Notes under the pieces: model-generated | Database searches by the model: none | The model's input: only the letters and a program-made list of their open reading frames with translations | What the model was told of the DNA's origin: nothing | Origin: Thermodesulfobacterium hydrogeniphilum | Lineage (GTDB): Bacteria > Desulfobacterota > Thermodesulfobacteria > Thermodesulfobacteriales > Thermodesulfobacteriaceae | NCBI RefSeq assembly: GCF_000746255.1 | Contig: NZ_JQKW01000007.1 | Location: 62,001 to 126,000, forward strand | Reading direction: 5' to 3' | Length of the DNA stretch: 64,000 nucleotides | Program-made: the position numbers and the translations under genes | Shown: positions 7,588-15,847 of the stretch, one piece after another | Position numbering within the stretch: the first letter of the stretch is position 1 | Layout of the letters: each line of letters opens with the position of its first letter

Positions 7588-7723
7588 AGATCACTCCTTT
7601 TTAACAAAATTTGTTTACTTTACTTAATTTTTGTGTATCATATATTAAGAAAAAAGTCAAGAGAATTGTTAATTTTTTCTTAAAGTTTTTACTTTTAAAA
7701 TTATAATTTAAAAGGGGGGAAAA

Positions 7724-8473
7724 ATGGCAGAATTAGAAGGAAAGCTTGCTTTAGTTACAGGAGCTTCCAGAGGAATTGGAAGGGCTATTGCTTATGAATT
7801 TGCTAAGGAAGGGGCTGATGTAATAATTAATTTTCGCGGTTCAGAGGATAAAGCTAAAGAATTGGCTCAGGAAATTGAAAAACTTGGCAAAAAAGCCTAT
7901 CTTGCTAAATTTGATGTTTCTGATTTTGAAGAAGTGAAAAAAAATATAAAAAAAATAGAAGATAATATAGGAAATATTAATATTTTGGTTAATAATGCAG
8001 GAATTACCAGAGATACTTTATTTTTGAGAATGAAAGAAGATGACTGGGATAAAGTTTTAAAAACCAATTTATATTCTGTGTTTTATGTAACTCAGGCAGT
8101 TCTTCCTATGATGATGAAAGAGAGATGGGGAAGAATTATTAATATTTCTTCTGTAGTTGCTTTTACAGGAAATCCTGGACAGACAAATTATGCTGCAGCT
8201 AAAGCAGGTATTATAGGTTTTACCAAGGCTTTAGCTCTGGAAGTAGCTGGAAGAAATATAACTGTAAATGTGGTAGCTCCAGGTTATATAGAAACTGATA
8301 TGACTGCTAACCTTCCGGATAAAGTAAAAAATGCCTTTATAGAAGGAATACCTTTAAAAAGACCAGGAACTCCTGAGGAAGTAGCTTACTTAGTTTCCTT
8401 CTTAGCAAGCCAAAAAGCAAATTATATTACTGGTTGCGTTTTTCATATAAACGGAGGTCTTTACAGAACCTAA
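7724..8473 (+). CDS. fabG: 3-oxoacyl-ACP reductase FabG
   Basis: 249-residue short-chain dehydrogenase that reduces 3-oxoacyl-ACP with NADPH in type II fatty-acid synthesis. The NADP-binding TGASRGIGRA is near residue 14, VNNAGITRDTLF near 90, the catalytic Ser in NISSVVAFTG near 142, and YAAAKAG near 155, so Ser-Tyr-Lys are all present. C-terminal ITGCVFHINGGLYRT fits FabG. AAAGGGGGG upstream is the ribosome site. It stands alone, without other fab genes, and is divergent from porC; a strong hairpin terminator follows. Members of the family with other substrates look alike, so the acyl role is inferred. Confidence 0.85.
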   Translation: MAELEGKLALVTGASRGIGRAIAYEFAKEGADVIINFRGSEDKAKELAQEIEKLGKKAYLAKFDVSDFEEVKKNIKKIEDNIGNINILVNNAGITRDTLFLRMKEDDWDKVLKTNLYSVFYVTQAVLPMMMKERWGRIINISSVVAFTGNPGQTNYAAAKAGIIGFTKALALEVAGRNITVNVVAPGYIETDMTANLPDKVKNAFIEGIPLKRPGTPEEVAYLVSFLASQKANYITGCVFHINGGLYRT

Positions 8474-8481
8474 AAATAAAA

Positions 8482-8514
8482 TTAATAAAGGGGCTAAAAA
8501 AGCCCCTTTATTAA
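8482..8514. terminator. Bidirectional intrinsic terminator between fabG and the TonB receptor
   Basis: A perfect 14-bp inverted repeat (arms TTAATAAAGGGGCT and its complement) with a 5-nt A loop. The GC core is AGCCCC, flanked by A/T tracts, so the transcript has a U-rich tail in either direction. It separates convergent fabG (ends 8473) and the receptor gene (ends 8516). Confidence 0.9.
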
Positions 8515-8515
8515 T

Positions 8516-10279
8516 TTAAAATTTCACTTCTATATTAATCCCTATCCATTGTGGAATAGCTTTTACACCTTTAAATTCTTCATAATCTTCATCAAGTAAA
8601 TTTTTTCCCCATAGACAAAGAGTGGTATGTTTGTAAAAAGTTTTTTGAATTTTGAAGTTTATTAGATATACTTCTTCACTTCTATAGTATTTTCTATAAT
8701 TTAACTCTCCAGCCAGTTCCATATTGTATGGAAGATGAGCTAATACACCTAAAATAAAATTATGAGTTAAATATCTACCTGTATATCTGGCACTTGATAA
8801 ATTTTCTGCAATCTGATTTAAGTATGTATAACTTATGAAAGGTTTTACCTTTGTAAAATTTATTTTTCCATCAATTGTAAATCCCAAAGTTTTTAGAGTT
8901 TCTATATTTTGTGCTTGTATTATATTGTCTGTTTTTATCCAATCTATAATATCTTTTCCGTATCGGTAAAATATAGTTCCAGAAAAAGTTAAAATATCTT
9001 TGCTATAATCAAAGCCAGCTTCTAAATTATAAGCCTTTTCAGGAGTTAAAGAAGAATTACCTTTAACAGTTGGAGAATCATAATAAAGCTCAGTAAAGCT
9101 CGGAATTCTGTAAGAAAAACCAAAAGAGCTTCTCAATTTTAAGGTAGAATTTAAAAGATATGCTAAACCCAAGTTGTAAGAAAAAATATCTTTATTTTTG
9201 GATATAGTATCATATCTAACCCCTACACTTGGAAAAACTTTATGATTTATTTTAGGATAAATCCATAAGTAGAAACCTACTTCTTGTCTTAAATGGTCTC
9301 CAAGCCTTGAGCTATCAAGCGTTTCATAAGAAAGTTCAGTTCCCAAAAGATAATCTGCAGGAGCTGTTTCGTATCTTAAAGGAAAATTCAAACGAAATAC
9401 CTGGGATTTATGTTTATTTTTGTAAAAATCTGGATTATTTCTATCTAATACATAAGTATCGTAATTTACTCTATAAAGAAAAGCTGGCTCTACAAACCAG
9501 ACATTTCCATAAAAATTCTTTTTAGCAAGAAAAATATGAGTTTTTGTACTTTCCCATTCTGGATATTTTCCTGTATAAAAATTTCTTGCTCCAAAATCTT
9601 TCTCTTGAAATCCGTAAAAAATGGTTTTTCTTTTATCTTTAGTATATAGATTGAAAGTTCTTATATCAAAATCTCTATCCCATATAAAACCATCAGCTTT
9701 TTGTTGGGAAAAGATGATGTTAATAGGAGAAAAAGGGCTGGAAAAACCCAGTTTTCCAAAAAAATCTTTATAATTATAACTTCCATATCCAATAGAAAAT
9801 TTATATCCAGGAGAAGAAGGTTTGAGATTAAAGTTAACTTCTCCTCCAAATCCTCCTGGTCCATAAATAGCACTTGCTCCTCCTGGTAAAATTTCAACAC
9901 TTTCTAAAATATCTTTTTCTAAAGGAAGATTCATTAAATGATGAGCTGTTTGAGGAGAAGAGACTCTTATTCCTTCAATGGTCACCAAATTTTCTTCAAA
10001 ACTGCTTCCTCTAATAGAAAGATCCTGTTGAACCCCAAAAGCTCCTCTTTCATTTAACTTGAATGCTGAGAAGAGTTCAGGTCCAAAATACGAGAGAGTT
10101 TTCCCTTTTATTATTTTTACTTCTTGACTTATTTTTTCTAAATTTTGTGTTTTTGCTGGTGCAGTAACTTTAACTTCCTCTAAAAGATAAGAATTATTCA
10201 TTGCCGCTAATGCATTTATGTTTACCATACTTGTAAATAAGGTTAACCCAAAAAACAAAATCCTGCTATTTTTATTCAT
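8516..10279 (-). CDS. TonB-dependent outer-membrane receptor
   Basis: 587 residues. A signal peptide (about residues 1-25, ending near NALAA) is followed by a plug domain: LEEVKVTAPAK as TonB-box-like start, LSIRGSSFEENLVTIEGIRV, and EILPGGASAIYGPGGFGG. A beta-barrel then ends with the aromatic strand IGINIEVKF. The size is near BtuB-like receptors. The substrate is not recognisable from sequence, and no ABC transporter or TonB genes adjoin it. Upstream TTGATT-N17-TAAATT is a possible promoter, with a perfect palindrome at the predicted transcription start. ACAGGAGGG precedes the ATG. The gene diverges from an NtrC-type regulator, which could control it, although no sigma54 promoter is visible. 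Confidence 0.88.
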   Translation of the reverse strand: MNKNSRILFFGLTLFTSMVNINALAAMNNSYLLEEVKVTAPAKTQNLEKISQEVKIIKGKTLSYFGPELFSAFKLNERGAFGVQQDLSIRGSSFEENLVTIEGIRVSSPQTAHHLMNLPLEKDILESVEILPGGASAIYGPGGFGGEVNFNLKPSSPGYKFSIGYGSYNYKDFFGKLGFSSPFSPINIIFSQQKADGFIWDRDFDIRTFNLYTKDKRKTIFYGFQEKDFGARNFYTGKYPEWESTKTHIFLAKKNFYGNVWFVEPAFLYRVNYDTYVLDRNNPDFYKNKHKSQVFRLNFPLRYETAPADYLLGTELSYETLDSSRLGDHLRQEVGFYLWIYPKINHKVFPSVGVRYDTISKNKDIFSYNLGLAYLLNSTLKLRSSFGFSYRIPSFTELYYDSPTVKGNSSLTPEKAYNLEAGFDYSKDILTFSGTIFYRYGKDIIDWIKTDNIIQAQNIETLKTLGFTIDGKINFTKVKPFISYTYLNQIAENLSSARYTGRYLTHNFILGVLAHLPYNMELAGELNYRKYYRSEEVYLINFKIQKTFYKHTTLCLWGKNLLDEDYEEFKGVKAIPQWIGINIEVKF

Positions 10280-10375
10280 AGCTTTCCCTCCTGTAATTGA
10301 AGCCTTCCTCCAGCTACTTTTATGTCTTTTTCAGGAAGTATTAATCTGAAAAGGTTAAAAATTTTTGTTCACTTT

Positions 10376-10437
10376 GTTAACCTATTCTACAAAAATAGGT
10401 TAACAGTTAATTTAAATATAAAAATTTAAAAAATCAA
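10376..10437 (-). promoter_or_regulatory. Promoter and perfect palindrome upstream of the TonB receptor
   Basis: The minus strand carries TTGATT (10432-10437) and TAAATT (about 10409-10414). Directly after, spanning the expected start, lies GTTAACCTATT-N7-AATAGGTTAAC (10376-10404), an 11-bp perfect inverted repeat with outer GTTAAC sites. This position suits a repressor operator; it could also form an mRNA hairpin. No cobalamin, TPP or other riboswitch box that I know is visible in the 96-nt leader. Confidence 0.55.
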
Positions 10438-10540
10438 GCTTTTAATTTTAAAAATTTTTACCAAGAAAAAACAAAAATTAGCAAAAAACCAATTGTTCAG
10501 ATTTAGAAAACCTATATTTTTAAATGGATTTTAAAAATAG

Positions 10541-10568
10541 TTGACAATTTAAAAGGCAGGAATATTAT
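10541..10568 (+). promoter_or_regulatory. Promoter of the NtrC-type regulator (predicted near-leaderless start)
   Basis: TTGACA (10541-10546), a 16-bp spacer and TATTAT (10563-10568) end 10 nt before the ATG at 10579. The expected start is 0-4 nt before the codon. No Shine-Dalgarno is present. Confidence 0.6.
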
Positions 10569-10578
10569 AATTTTTAAT

Positions 10579-11961
10579 ATGAAGCCTGAAGTTTGGATTT
10601 TGGATGATGAAAAGGGTATTTTAGATGTTTTAGAAGATATTTTAAGAGATGAAGGATATGCTGTAAAAACTTTTTTCTTAGCTAAAAATTTTCTTGAAGA
10701 GCTTCAGATAAAATCTCCTAAGATAATTCTTTTAGATCTTTGGTTAAAGGATAGAGATGGTCTTGAAGTATTGCAGGAAATAAAAAATTTATATCCTGAA
10801 ATTCCAGTTATTATTATTTCAGGTCATGGAACTATTGAAACCGCAGTAAAAGCTATAAAAATGGGAGCATTTGATTTTATAGAAAAACCATTATCTTATG
10901 AAAGAGTAATCGTAACTATTGAAAATGCTCTTAAACTGATATCCTTAGAAGAAGAGAATAAAAGACTCAAAGAAAAAATTTTTGGTAGGATTCACCTTAC
11001 AGGAGTATCTTCTGCAATTAAGCAGATAAGAGAATTGATTTTAAAAGTTGCTCCTACTGATACAACAGTTTTAATTCAGGGAGAATCAGGAGTAGGAAAG
11101 GAGCTTGTAGCCAAGCTTATACATTTACATTCAAAAAGAGTTAATGAACCTTTTGTAGAGGTAAATTGTGCTGCTATACCAGACACTCTTATAGAGGCAG
11201 AGCTTTTTGGATATGAAAAAGGGGCTTTTACAGGTGCTCAAACCTCTAAAAAAGGTAAATTTGAGATTGCTCATAAAGGAACTCTATTTTTAGATGAAAT
11301 AGGTGATATGAGTCTTAGTGCTCAAGCTAAGGTCTTAAGAATTTTACAAGAAAAGAAAATTGAAAAACTGGGTAGCACCAAATCTATAGAGGTTGATGTA
11401 AGAATTATAGCAGCAACCAATAAAAATCTTCAAGAAGAGATTAGAAAAGGGAATTTTAGAGAAGATCTCTATTACAGATTAAATGTTTTTCCTATATATA
11501 TACCTCCTTTAAGAGAAAGAAAAGAGGATATTCCTATTTTAGTAGAGGAATTTTTAGAAGAAATAGCTTTAAAAACAGGATTAGGAAGAAAGATTTTTAA
11601 AAAAGAAGCTTTAGAAGCTTTGATGAAATATAACTGGCCTGGAAATGTAAGAGAATTGAAAAATTTTATAGAAAGAGTAGTCATAATAAGCCCTGTGATA
11701 GAAATAAGCTATAAAGATCTTCCTTCTGATTTTAGAAATTTGATAGAAAACTATAAGGAATATTTTGTAGATTCTCAACCTTGGTTCAAAGAAAAGGATT
11801 ATAAAACAGCTAAGATCCTTTTTGAAAAGGAGTTTTTAAAAAGAAAGCTTCTGGAATATAAGGGCAATATTTCTCAAACTGCTAGAGAGATAGGTTTGGA
11901 AAGGGCTTATTTGCAAAAGAAGATTAAAGAACTTGGTATAAAAGAAGATTTAAAAAATTAA
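10579..11961 (+). CDS. Sigma54-dependent response regulator, NtrC/AtoC family
   Basis: 460 residues. The receiver domain (about 1-120) has the phospho-acceptor Asp53 in LLDLWLKDRDG. The AAA+ domain (about 142-375) has Walker A GESGVGKELVA, the sigma54-contact loop GAFTGA (EKGAFTGAQ), Walker B TLFLDEIGD and the arginine-finger region YYRLNVFPI. The C-terminal Fis-type helix-turn-helix is near residue 425 (NISQTAREIGLERAYL). It should hydrolyse ATP to open sigma54 promoters when phosphorylated. No cognate kinase adjoins it, so it is an orphan in this window. It ends convergently with tsaD, overlapping by 4 bp. The targets are unknown; the divergent TonB gene lacks a visible -24/-12 element. Confidence 0.93.
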   Translation: MKPEVWILDDEKGILDVLEDILRDEGYAVKTFFLAKNFLEELQIKSPKIILLDLWLKDRDGLEVLQEIKNLYPEIPVIIISGHGTIETAVKAIKMGAFDFIEKPLSYERVIVTIENALKLISLEEENKRLKEKIFGRIHLTGVSSAIKQIRELILKVAPTDTTVLIQGESGVGKELVAKLIHLHSKRVNEPFVEVNCAAIPDTLIEAELFGYEKGAFTGAQTSKKGKFEIAHKGTLFLDEIGDMSLSAQAKVLRILQEKKIEKLGSTKSIEVDVRIIAATNKNLQEEIRKGNFREDLYYRLNVFPIYIPPLRERKEDIPILVEEFLEEIALKTGLGRKIFKKEALEALMKYNWPGNVRELKNFIERVVIISPVIEISYKDLPSDFRNLIENYKEYFVDSQPWFKEKDYKTAKILFEKEFLKRKLLEYKGNISQTAREIGLERAYLQKKIKELGIKEDLKN

Positions 11962-12959
11962 TTCTTACTATATCTTTTAAAAATAACCCTGGCATAGGGC
12001 TCGGTTTCTAAGTTAGCAAAGTCTTTTTTTTGCCATTTGTAATATCCTATTACTCCTACCATAGCAGCATTATCAGTGCAGTATTCAGGAGATGGAAAAA
12101 GGACTATTAACCCTTCTTTTTGAGCTTTTTTATAAAAAAGTTCTCTTAATCTTTTATTAGAAGCTACTCCTCCAGCTACTACTATACGATCAATTTGATA
12201 CTGGTGAGAAGCTTTTATAGTCTTTTCAATAAGAACATCACAAATTGCATCTTCAAAGCTGGCACAAACATCTTCTATTTTGAAAGAAGGATTATTTTTT
12301 AAAAAATTTAAAACTGCAGTTTTTAAACCTGAAAAACTAAAATCTAAGGTTTCCTCTTCTAATAAGGGTCTGGGGAAAGGTATAGCTTTTCTATTACCAG
12401 TTTCAGCTAATTTACTTATAATGGGTCCTCCTGGATAACTAAGATTAAGAAGTTTAGCAACTTTGTCAAAGGCTTCTCCTGCTGCATCATCTCTGGTATG
12501 TCCTAAAAGCTTGAAATCTTCAAAGGAGTTTACTAAAAATAAAGCTGTATGTCCTCCTGAAACAAGAAGCCCTATAAAAGGAAACTTTACAGATCTTTCT
12601 AAAAAAATAGCAGAAAGATGAGCCTGCAAATGATCTACTGCTATAAGAGGAATTTTTAAAGCAAAACTTAAAGCTTTAGCAAAAGAAACTCCTACTAATA
12701 AAGAACCTATAAGACCAGGTCCAAAAGTAACTGCTACTGCTTTAATATCATGAGGGAAACACTGACATTCTTCTAAAAGTTTATGAATTAAAGGGGGTAA
12801 GACCTCTAATTGTTTCCGTGAAGCAATTTCAGGAACAATTCCTCCAAAAGGAGAATGGAGAGCAACTTGAGAATAAAGAAGGTGTTTAATTAAATCTCCA
12901 TTTTTAGAAAATAAAGCTACTCCTGTTTCATCACAAGAAGTTTCTATAGCAAGAAGCAT
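11958..12959 (-). CDS. tsaD: tRNA N6-adenosine threonylcarbamoyltransferase TsaD
   Basis: 333 residues, the ASKHA-fold catalytic subunit that transfers threonylcarbamoyl from TC-AMP to A37 of ANN-decoding tRNAs, with TsaB and TsaE. Clear motifs: MLLAIETSCDETGVAL at the N-terminus, the metal motif VDHLQAHLSAI (HxxxH) near residue 108, LLVSGGHTAL near 132, and VVAGGVASNKRLRE near 260. The length is normal. The start lies 2 bp after the gmhA stop. It is the third protein gene of the tRNA-Asp unit, an apt context for a tRNA-modifying enzyme, though probably fortuitous. tsaB and tsaE are not in the window. Confidence 0.95.
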   Translation of the reverse strand: MLLAIETSCDETGVALFSKNGDLIKHLLYSQVALHSPFGGIVPEIASRKQLEVLPPLIHKLLEECQCFPHDIKAVAVTFGPGLIGSLLVGVSFAKALSFALKIPLIAVDHLQAHLSAIFLERSVKFPFIGLLVSGGHTALFLVNSFEDFKLLGHTRDDAAGEAFDKVAKLLNLSYPGGPIISKLAETGNRKAIPFPRPLLEEETLDFSFSGLKTAVLNFLKNNPSFKIEDVCASFEDAICDVLIEKTIKASHQYQIDRIVVAGGVASNKRLRELFYKKAQKEGLIVLFPSPEYCTDNAAMVGVIGYYKWQKKDFANLETEPYARVIFKRYSKN

Positions 12960-12961
12960 AA

Positions 12962-13543
12962 TTAACCTGGAAATATCAAATCTTCTAAAAGTTCTGAGAA
13001 TATATGTAAAAATAAAAGATGTCCTTCTTGAATTCTGGGAGTTTCTTTGCTTGGAACGAGTATCAAATAATCACAAAGATCTTTCATCAATCCACCATCT
13101 CCACCACTTAATCCTACAGTATAAAGACCTAATTCCTTAGAGACCTTGAGAGCATTTATTACATTAGGAGATTTTCCACTTGTGCTTATTCCTAAAGCTA
13201 TATCTCCTCTTTTTCCAAGAGCTAAAATTTGTTTAGAAAAAATTTCTGAGAAATCATAATCATTGGCAATAGCTGTAAGAACAGAGGTGTCTGTAGTTAA
13301 GGCTATAGCTGGAAGTGGCTTTCTTTCTTTTTTAAAACGATTTACGAGCTCCCCTGCAAGATGCTGTGAATCAGCAGCACTTCCTCCATTTCCAAAAATA
13401 AGAATTTTTCCTCCACTTAAAATCACATCCTTAGCAAGTTGAGCTACTTTTACAATCTTTTCACTTTCAGATTTAATAAATTCTTCCTGAATTTTTCTTG
13501 AATTTTCAGCTATTTTTAAAATTTTATTTTGTAAAAACTCCAT
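12962..13543 (-). CDS. gmhA: Phosphoheptose isomerase (SIS domain)
   Basis: 193 residues from the ATG at 13543, chosen because AAAGGAG lies 5 nt upstream; an upstream frame to 13564 lacks a ribosome site. It isomerises sedoheptulose 7-phosphate to D-glycero-D-manno-heptose 7-phosphate for the LPS core. SIS-domain signatures are FGNGGSAADSQHLAGELVNR near residue 55, LTTDTSVLTAIANDY near 85, and ALGISTSGKSPNVINAL near 115. The C-terminal IQEGHLLFLHIF is the GmhA active-site helix. The gene overlaps nothing but abuts tsaD by 2 bp, and follows the YdcF-type gene by 10 bp. Other heptose genes (hldE, gmhB) are not here. Confidence 0.9.
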   Translation of the reverse strand: MEFLQNKILKIAENSRKIQEEFIKSESEKIVKVAQLAKDVILSGGKILIFGNGGSAADSQHLAGELVNRFKKERKPLPAIALTTDTSVLTAIANDYDFSEIFSKQILALGKRGDIALGISTSGKSPNVINALKVSKELGLYTVGLSGGDGGLMKDLCDYLILVPSKETPRIQEGHLLFLHIFSELLEDLIFPG

Positions 13544-13553
13544 AAGAGCTCCT

Positions 13554-14348
13554 TTATTTTGCAATTGTGAATTTAATTTTATAAAAAATTAGACCTAAAT
13601 ATTCATGAAAAGCCATATTTGTGAAAGTAAGATAAAGGTCATTTGGTAAAAATTCTAAAATTGTAAAATTTGGTTTGCAGAGTTTATAATTATAATTGGT
13701 GGGATAAGGGATAGGATTGAGCCCTTGTTTTTTAAATAGATAAATAGCCCTGGGAAGATGATAAGCAGATGTCAAAAGTAAAAAAGGCTCTTTGAAATTA
13801 CCTGTGGAATTAGAAAGATAATTTTTTAAGACCTTTGTACTGGTTATAGTATCTAAAGGAGTATCAAGTGCTTTAACTTTATAACCAAGTTTTTCTGCCA
13901 ATTTTTTTAAATAAGAAGCACCTTTAAAATTTTCATCTTCATAGGAACCGCCTAAAACTATAATCTCTTTTTTAGGATATTGACGTTTTAGATCAAGAGC
14001 TTTTAAAAATCTAATTAAGGTTTCTCTGCTGAACCTTTCCTCTAAGCTCAAATTTTTTTCTCCGTAAATTCTACCTGTAAGAACAATAATTTTTTTGCAT
14101 TTTTGAATTTCAGAAGGAGAGGGAATGGTATATTTCTTTTCAAGATGTTTAAGCATTAAATAAGGCAAAAAAGGAGTTGTAGATAAATAATATAAAAAGA
14201 TAGCTAAAAACAAAAGCAGTCGTCTTCTGCCTCTTCTTTTATCAAGGACTACATATATAGAAACTAAAAAAAGGAAAATAAAAATTAAACTTGAAGGATA
14301 ACAAAGAAATAAAATCAATTTTTTTAAGGAAAATAGAATATTTGGCAT
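13554..14348 (-). CDS. YdcF/ElyC/SanA-type membrane protein (DUF218)
   Basis: 264 residues. Two hydrophobic segments (about residues 8-32 and 43-66) come before an extracytoplasmic DUF218 domain with IIVLTGRIYG near residue 88, EIIVLGGSYEDENFKGA near 128, LDTPLDTITS near 158 and LLLTSAYHLPRAIYLF near 184. This arrangement is that of ElyC, implicated in envelope or undecaprenyl-phosphate metabolism in E. coli; the exact reaction is unknown. The ATG lies 14 nt after the encoded CCA end of tRNA-Asp, and CTTAATATTTCTTT upstream has no Shine-Dalgarno. GmhA and tsaD follow closely. The envelope role matches gmhA. Confidence 0.82.
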   Translation of the reverse strand: MPNILFSLKKLILFLCYPSSLIFIFLFLVSIYVVLDKRRGRRRLLLFLAIFLYYLSTTPFLPYLMLKHLEKKYTIPSPSEIQKCKKIIVLTGRIYGEKNLSLEERFSRETLIRFLKALDLKRQYPKKEIIVLGGSYEDENFKGASYLKKLAEKLGYKVKALDTPLDTITSTKVLKNYLSNSTGNFKEPFLLLTSAYHLPRAIYLFKKQGLNPIPYPTNYNYKLCKPNFTILEFLPNDLYLTFTNMAFHEYLGLIFYKIKFTIAK

Positions 14349-14362
14349 AAAGAAATATTAAG

Positions 14363-14440
14363 TGGCGGGGCTGACGGGACTTGAACCCGCGGCCTCCTGC
14401 GTGACAGGCAGGCGCTCTAACCGTGCTGAGCTACAGCCCC
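14363..14440 (-). tRNA. tRNA-Asp (GUC), CCA encoded
   Basis: Cloverleaf with acceptor GGGGCTG paired to CAGCCCC and discriminator G. The D-arm is TAGCTCAGCACGGTTAGAGC, the anticodon loop is CTGTCAC with anticodon GTC, and the T-arm has GGTTCAAGTCC. The three bases after the discriminator read CCA (14363-14365), unlike the other five tRNAs here. Confidence 0.95.
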
Positions 14441-14456
14441 AAAAGTTTCATTTCTA

Positions 14457-14484
14457 AATATAACCTATTTTTTCTAATTTTCAA
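14457..14484 (-). promoter_or_regulatory. Promoter of tRNA-Asp
   Basis: Minus strand TTGAAA (14479-14484), 16-bp spacer, TATATT (14457-14462), about 17 nt before the tRNA 5' end. A second TTGACG lies further upstream near 14517. Confidence 0.6.
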
Positions 14485-14641
14485 TATCAGAAAATTTACA
14501 CTAAAATTTTAAACCGTCAAGAGAATAAGGCATGAAATTTTTACAATTTTATACTAAAAAGGCAGTTTATAACATTTTTAATATTGACTTTTGGATATAA
14601 ATATCTAAAATAAATTTTAGAAAAAGTTTGAATAAATTTTT

Positions 14642-15847
14642 ATGTGTAAAAAAATTTTTTTATTTTTTTGTTTTTTCTATTTGTCTTTTTTTGTTAAAGG
14701 TATTTGTTCTCAACATAAGTCTAAAGATTCAAAAATACTTAAATTTGGAATGTCCACAGTGCTAACAGGTCCTAATGCCTCTATTGGAAAAGAGTTTTCT
14801 TTTGGAGTTAAAGCTCTTTTTGCAAAAATAAATAAAAAAGGAGGTATTCAAGGGAAAAAACTTAAGTTGATAGTACTTGATGATGGATATGATCCCAAGA
14901 GAACAATAAAAAATATGTATAAATTAATAAGAAAAGAAAAAGTCTTGGGAATTATAGGGAATGTAGGAACCCCTACAGGAGTAGTTGCAATGCCTATTGC
15001 TATACAAAATAAAATACTCTTTTTTGCTCCTTTTACAGGAGCTCAAGCTCTAAGACCAAATCCTCCTAATCGTTATGTTTTCCACTATCGGGCGAGTTAT
15101 TATGAAGAAATAAAATGTTTACTTGATGGAATTTTTAAATATACCAATATAAAACCAGATGAAGTAGCTTTTTTTACACAAAAAGATGCCTATGGAGATG
15201 AAATCTTTAAAGCAGGAATAAAGGTCCTTAAAAAATATGGGTTTAAAAAAGAAGTAATACATGTTAGATATCTTAGAAATACCCTTTATGTAAAAGAAGC
15301 TGCAGCTATGTTATTAAGAATTAATCCGCCTCCCAAGGTAATTGTACTTGGGGGTACTTATAGCGCTTGTTCAAAGTTTATAAAAATTTTAAGAAAATAT
15401 GGATTTAAAGGGATATTCGTTTCGGTTTCTTTTATAGGAAGTGAAGCTTTAGCTTCTATTGCAAAAAAGGATCCTTTAGCTGGAGAAGGAGTGATAATTT
15501 CTCAGGTAGTGCCTTTTTTCAATGAAAACTTGCCTCTTATTAAGCAATATTTAAAAGATATTTCATCTTTCAGGCCAGGAAAAAAACCAACTTTAATTTC
15601 TTTAGAAGGATATATAGCTGCTGATATTTTGGTGAAAGCCCTAAGAAAAATAAAAGGGGAAATCACTCGGGAAAGTATAATAGATGCCTTAGAAGGATTA
15701 GGAAGATTTGATATAGGAATTGGTGTTCCTCTTAAACTTTCTCCTAAGGATCATCAGGCTTCACATTATGTATGGATAACTATAATAAAAAATGGAAAAC
15801 TAATGCCTTTTGATTTTAAGGAATTTTCTTATGAAATGGTTAACTAA
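14642..15847 (+). CDS. Periplasmic binding protein, Leu/Ile/Val-type (Peripla_BP_6)
   Basis: 401 residues. An N-terminal hydrophobic signal (about 1-24, ending GICSQ) is followed by a two-lobed binding fold: KFGMSTVLTGPNASIGKEF near residue 35, AKINKKGGIQGKKLKLIVLD near 62, VLGIIGNVGTPTG near 103, APFTGAQALRPN near 130 and VAFFTQKDAYGDE near 178. In transport systems such proteins deliver amino acids or similar ligands to LivHMGF. No permease or ATPase is adjacent. Instead the gene runs into a hybrid histidine kinase with a 17-bp overlap, so it probably senses a ligand for that kinase. TTGACT at 14584 with AAAATA 17 bp on is a possible promoter. The ligand cannot be named. Confidence 0.88.
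   Translation: MCKKIFLFFCFFYLSFFVKGICSQHKSKDSKILKFGMSTVLTGPNASIGKEFSFGVKALFAKINKKGGIQGKKLKLIVLDDGYDPKRTIKNMYKLIRKEKVLGIIGNVGTPTGVVAMPIAIQNKILFFAPFTGAQALRPNPPNRYVFHYRASYYEEIKCLLDGIFKYTNIKPDEVAFFTQKDAYGDEIFKAGIKVLKKYGFKKEVIHVRYLRNTLYVKEAAAMLLRINPPPKVIVLGGTYSACSKFIKILRKYGFKGIFVSVSFIGSEALASIAKKDPLAGEGVIISQVVPFFNENLPLIKQYLKDISSFRPGKKPTLISLEGYIAADILVKALRKIKGEITRESIIDALEGLGRFDIGIGVPLKLSPKDHQASHYVWITIIKNGKLMPFDFKEFSYEMVN

Noticed and set aside
10280-10400. Cobalamin or TPP riboswitch in the TonB receptor leader
   Set aside because: No B12 box or thi-box elements are present; only the palindrome and a normal ribosome site are seen.
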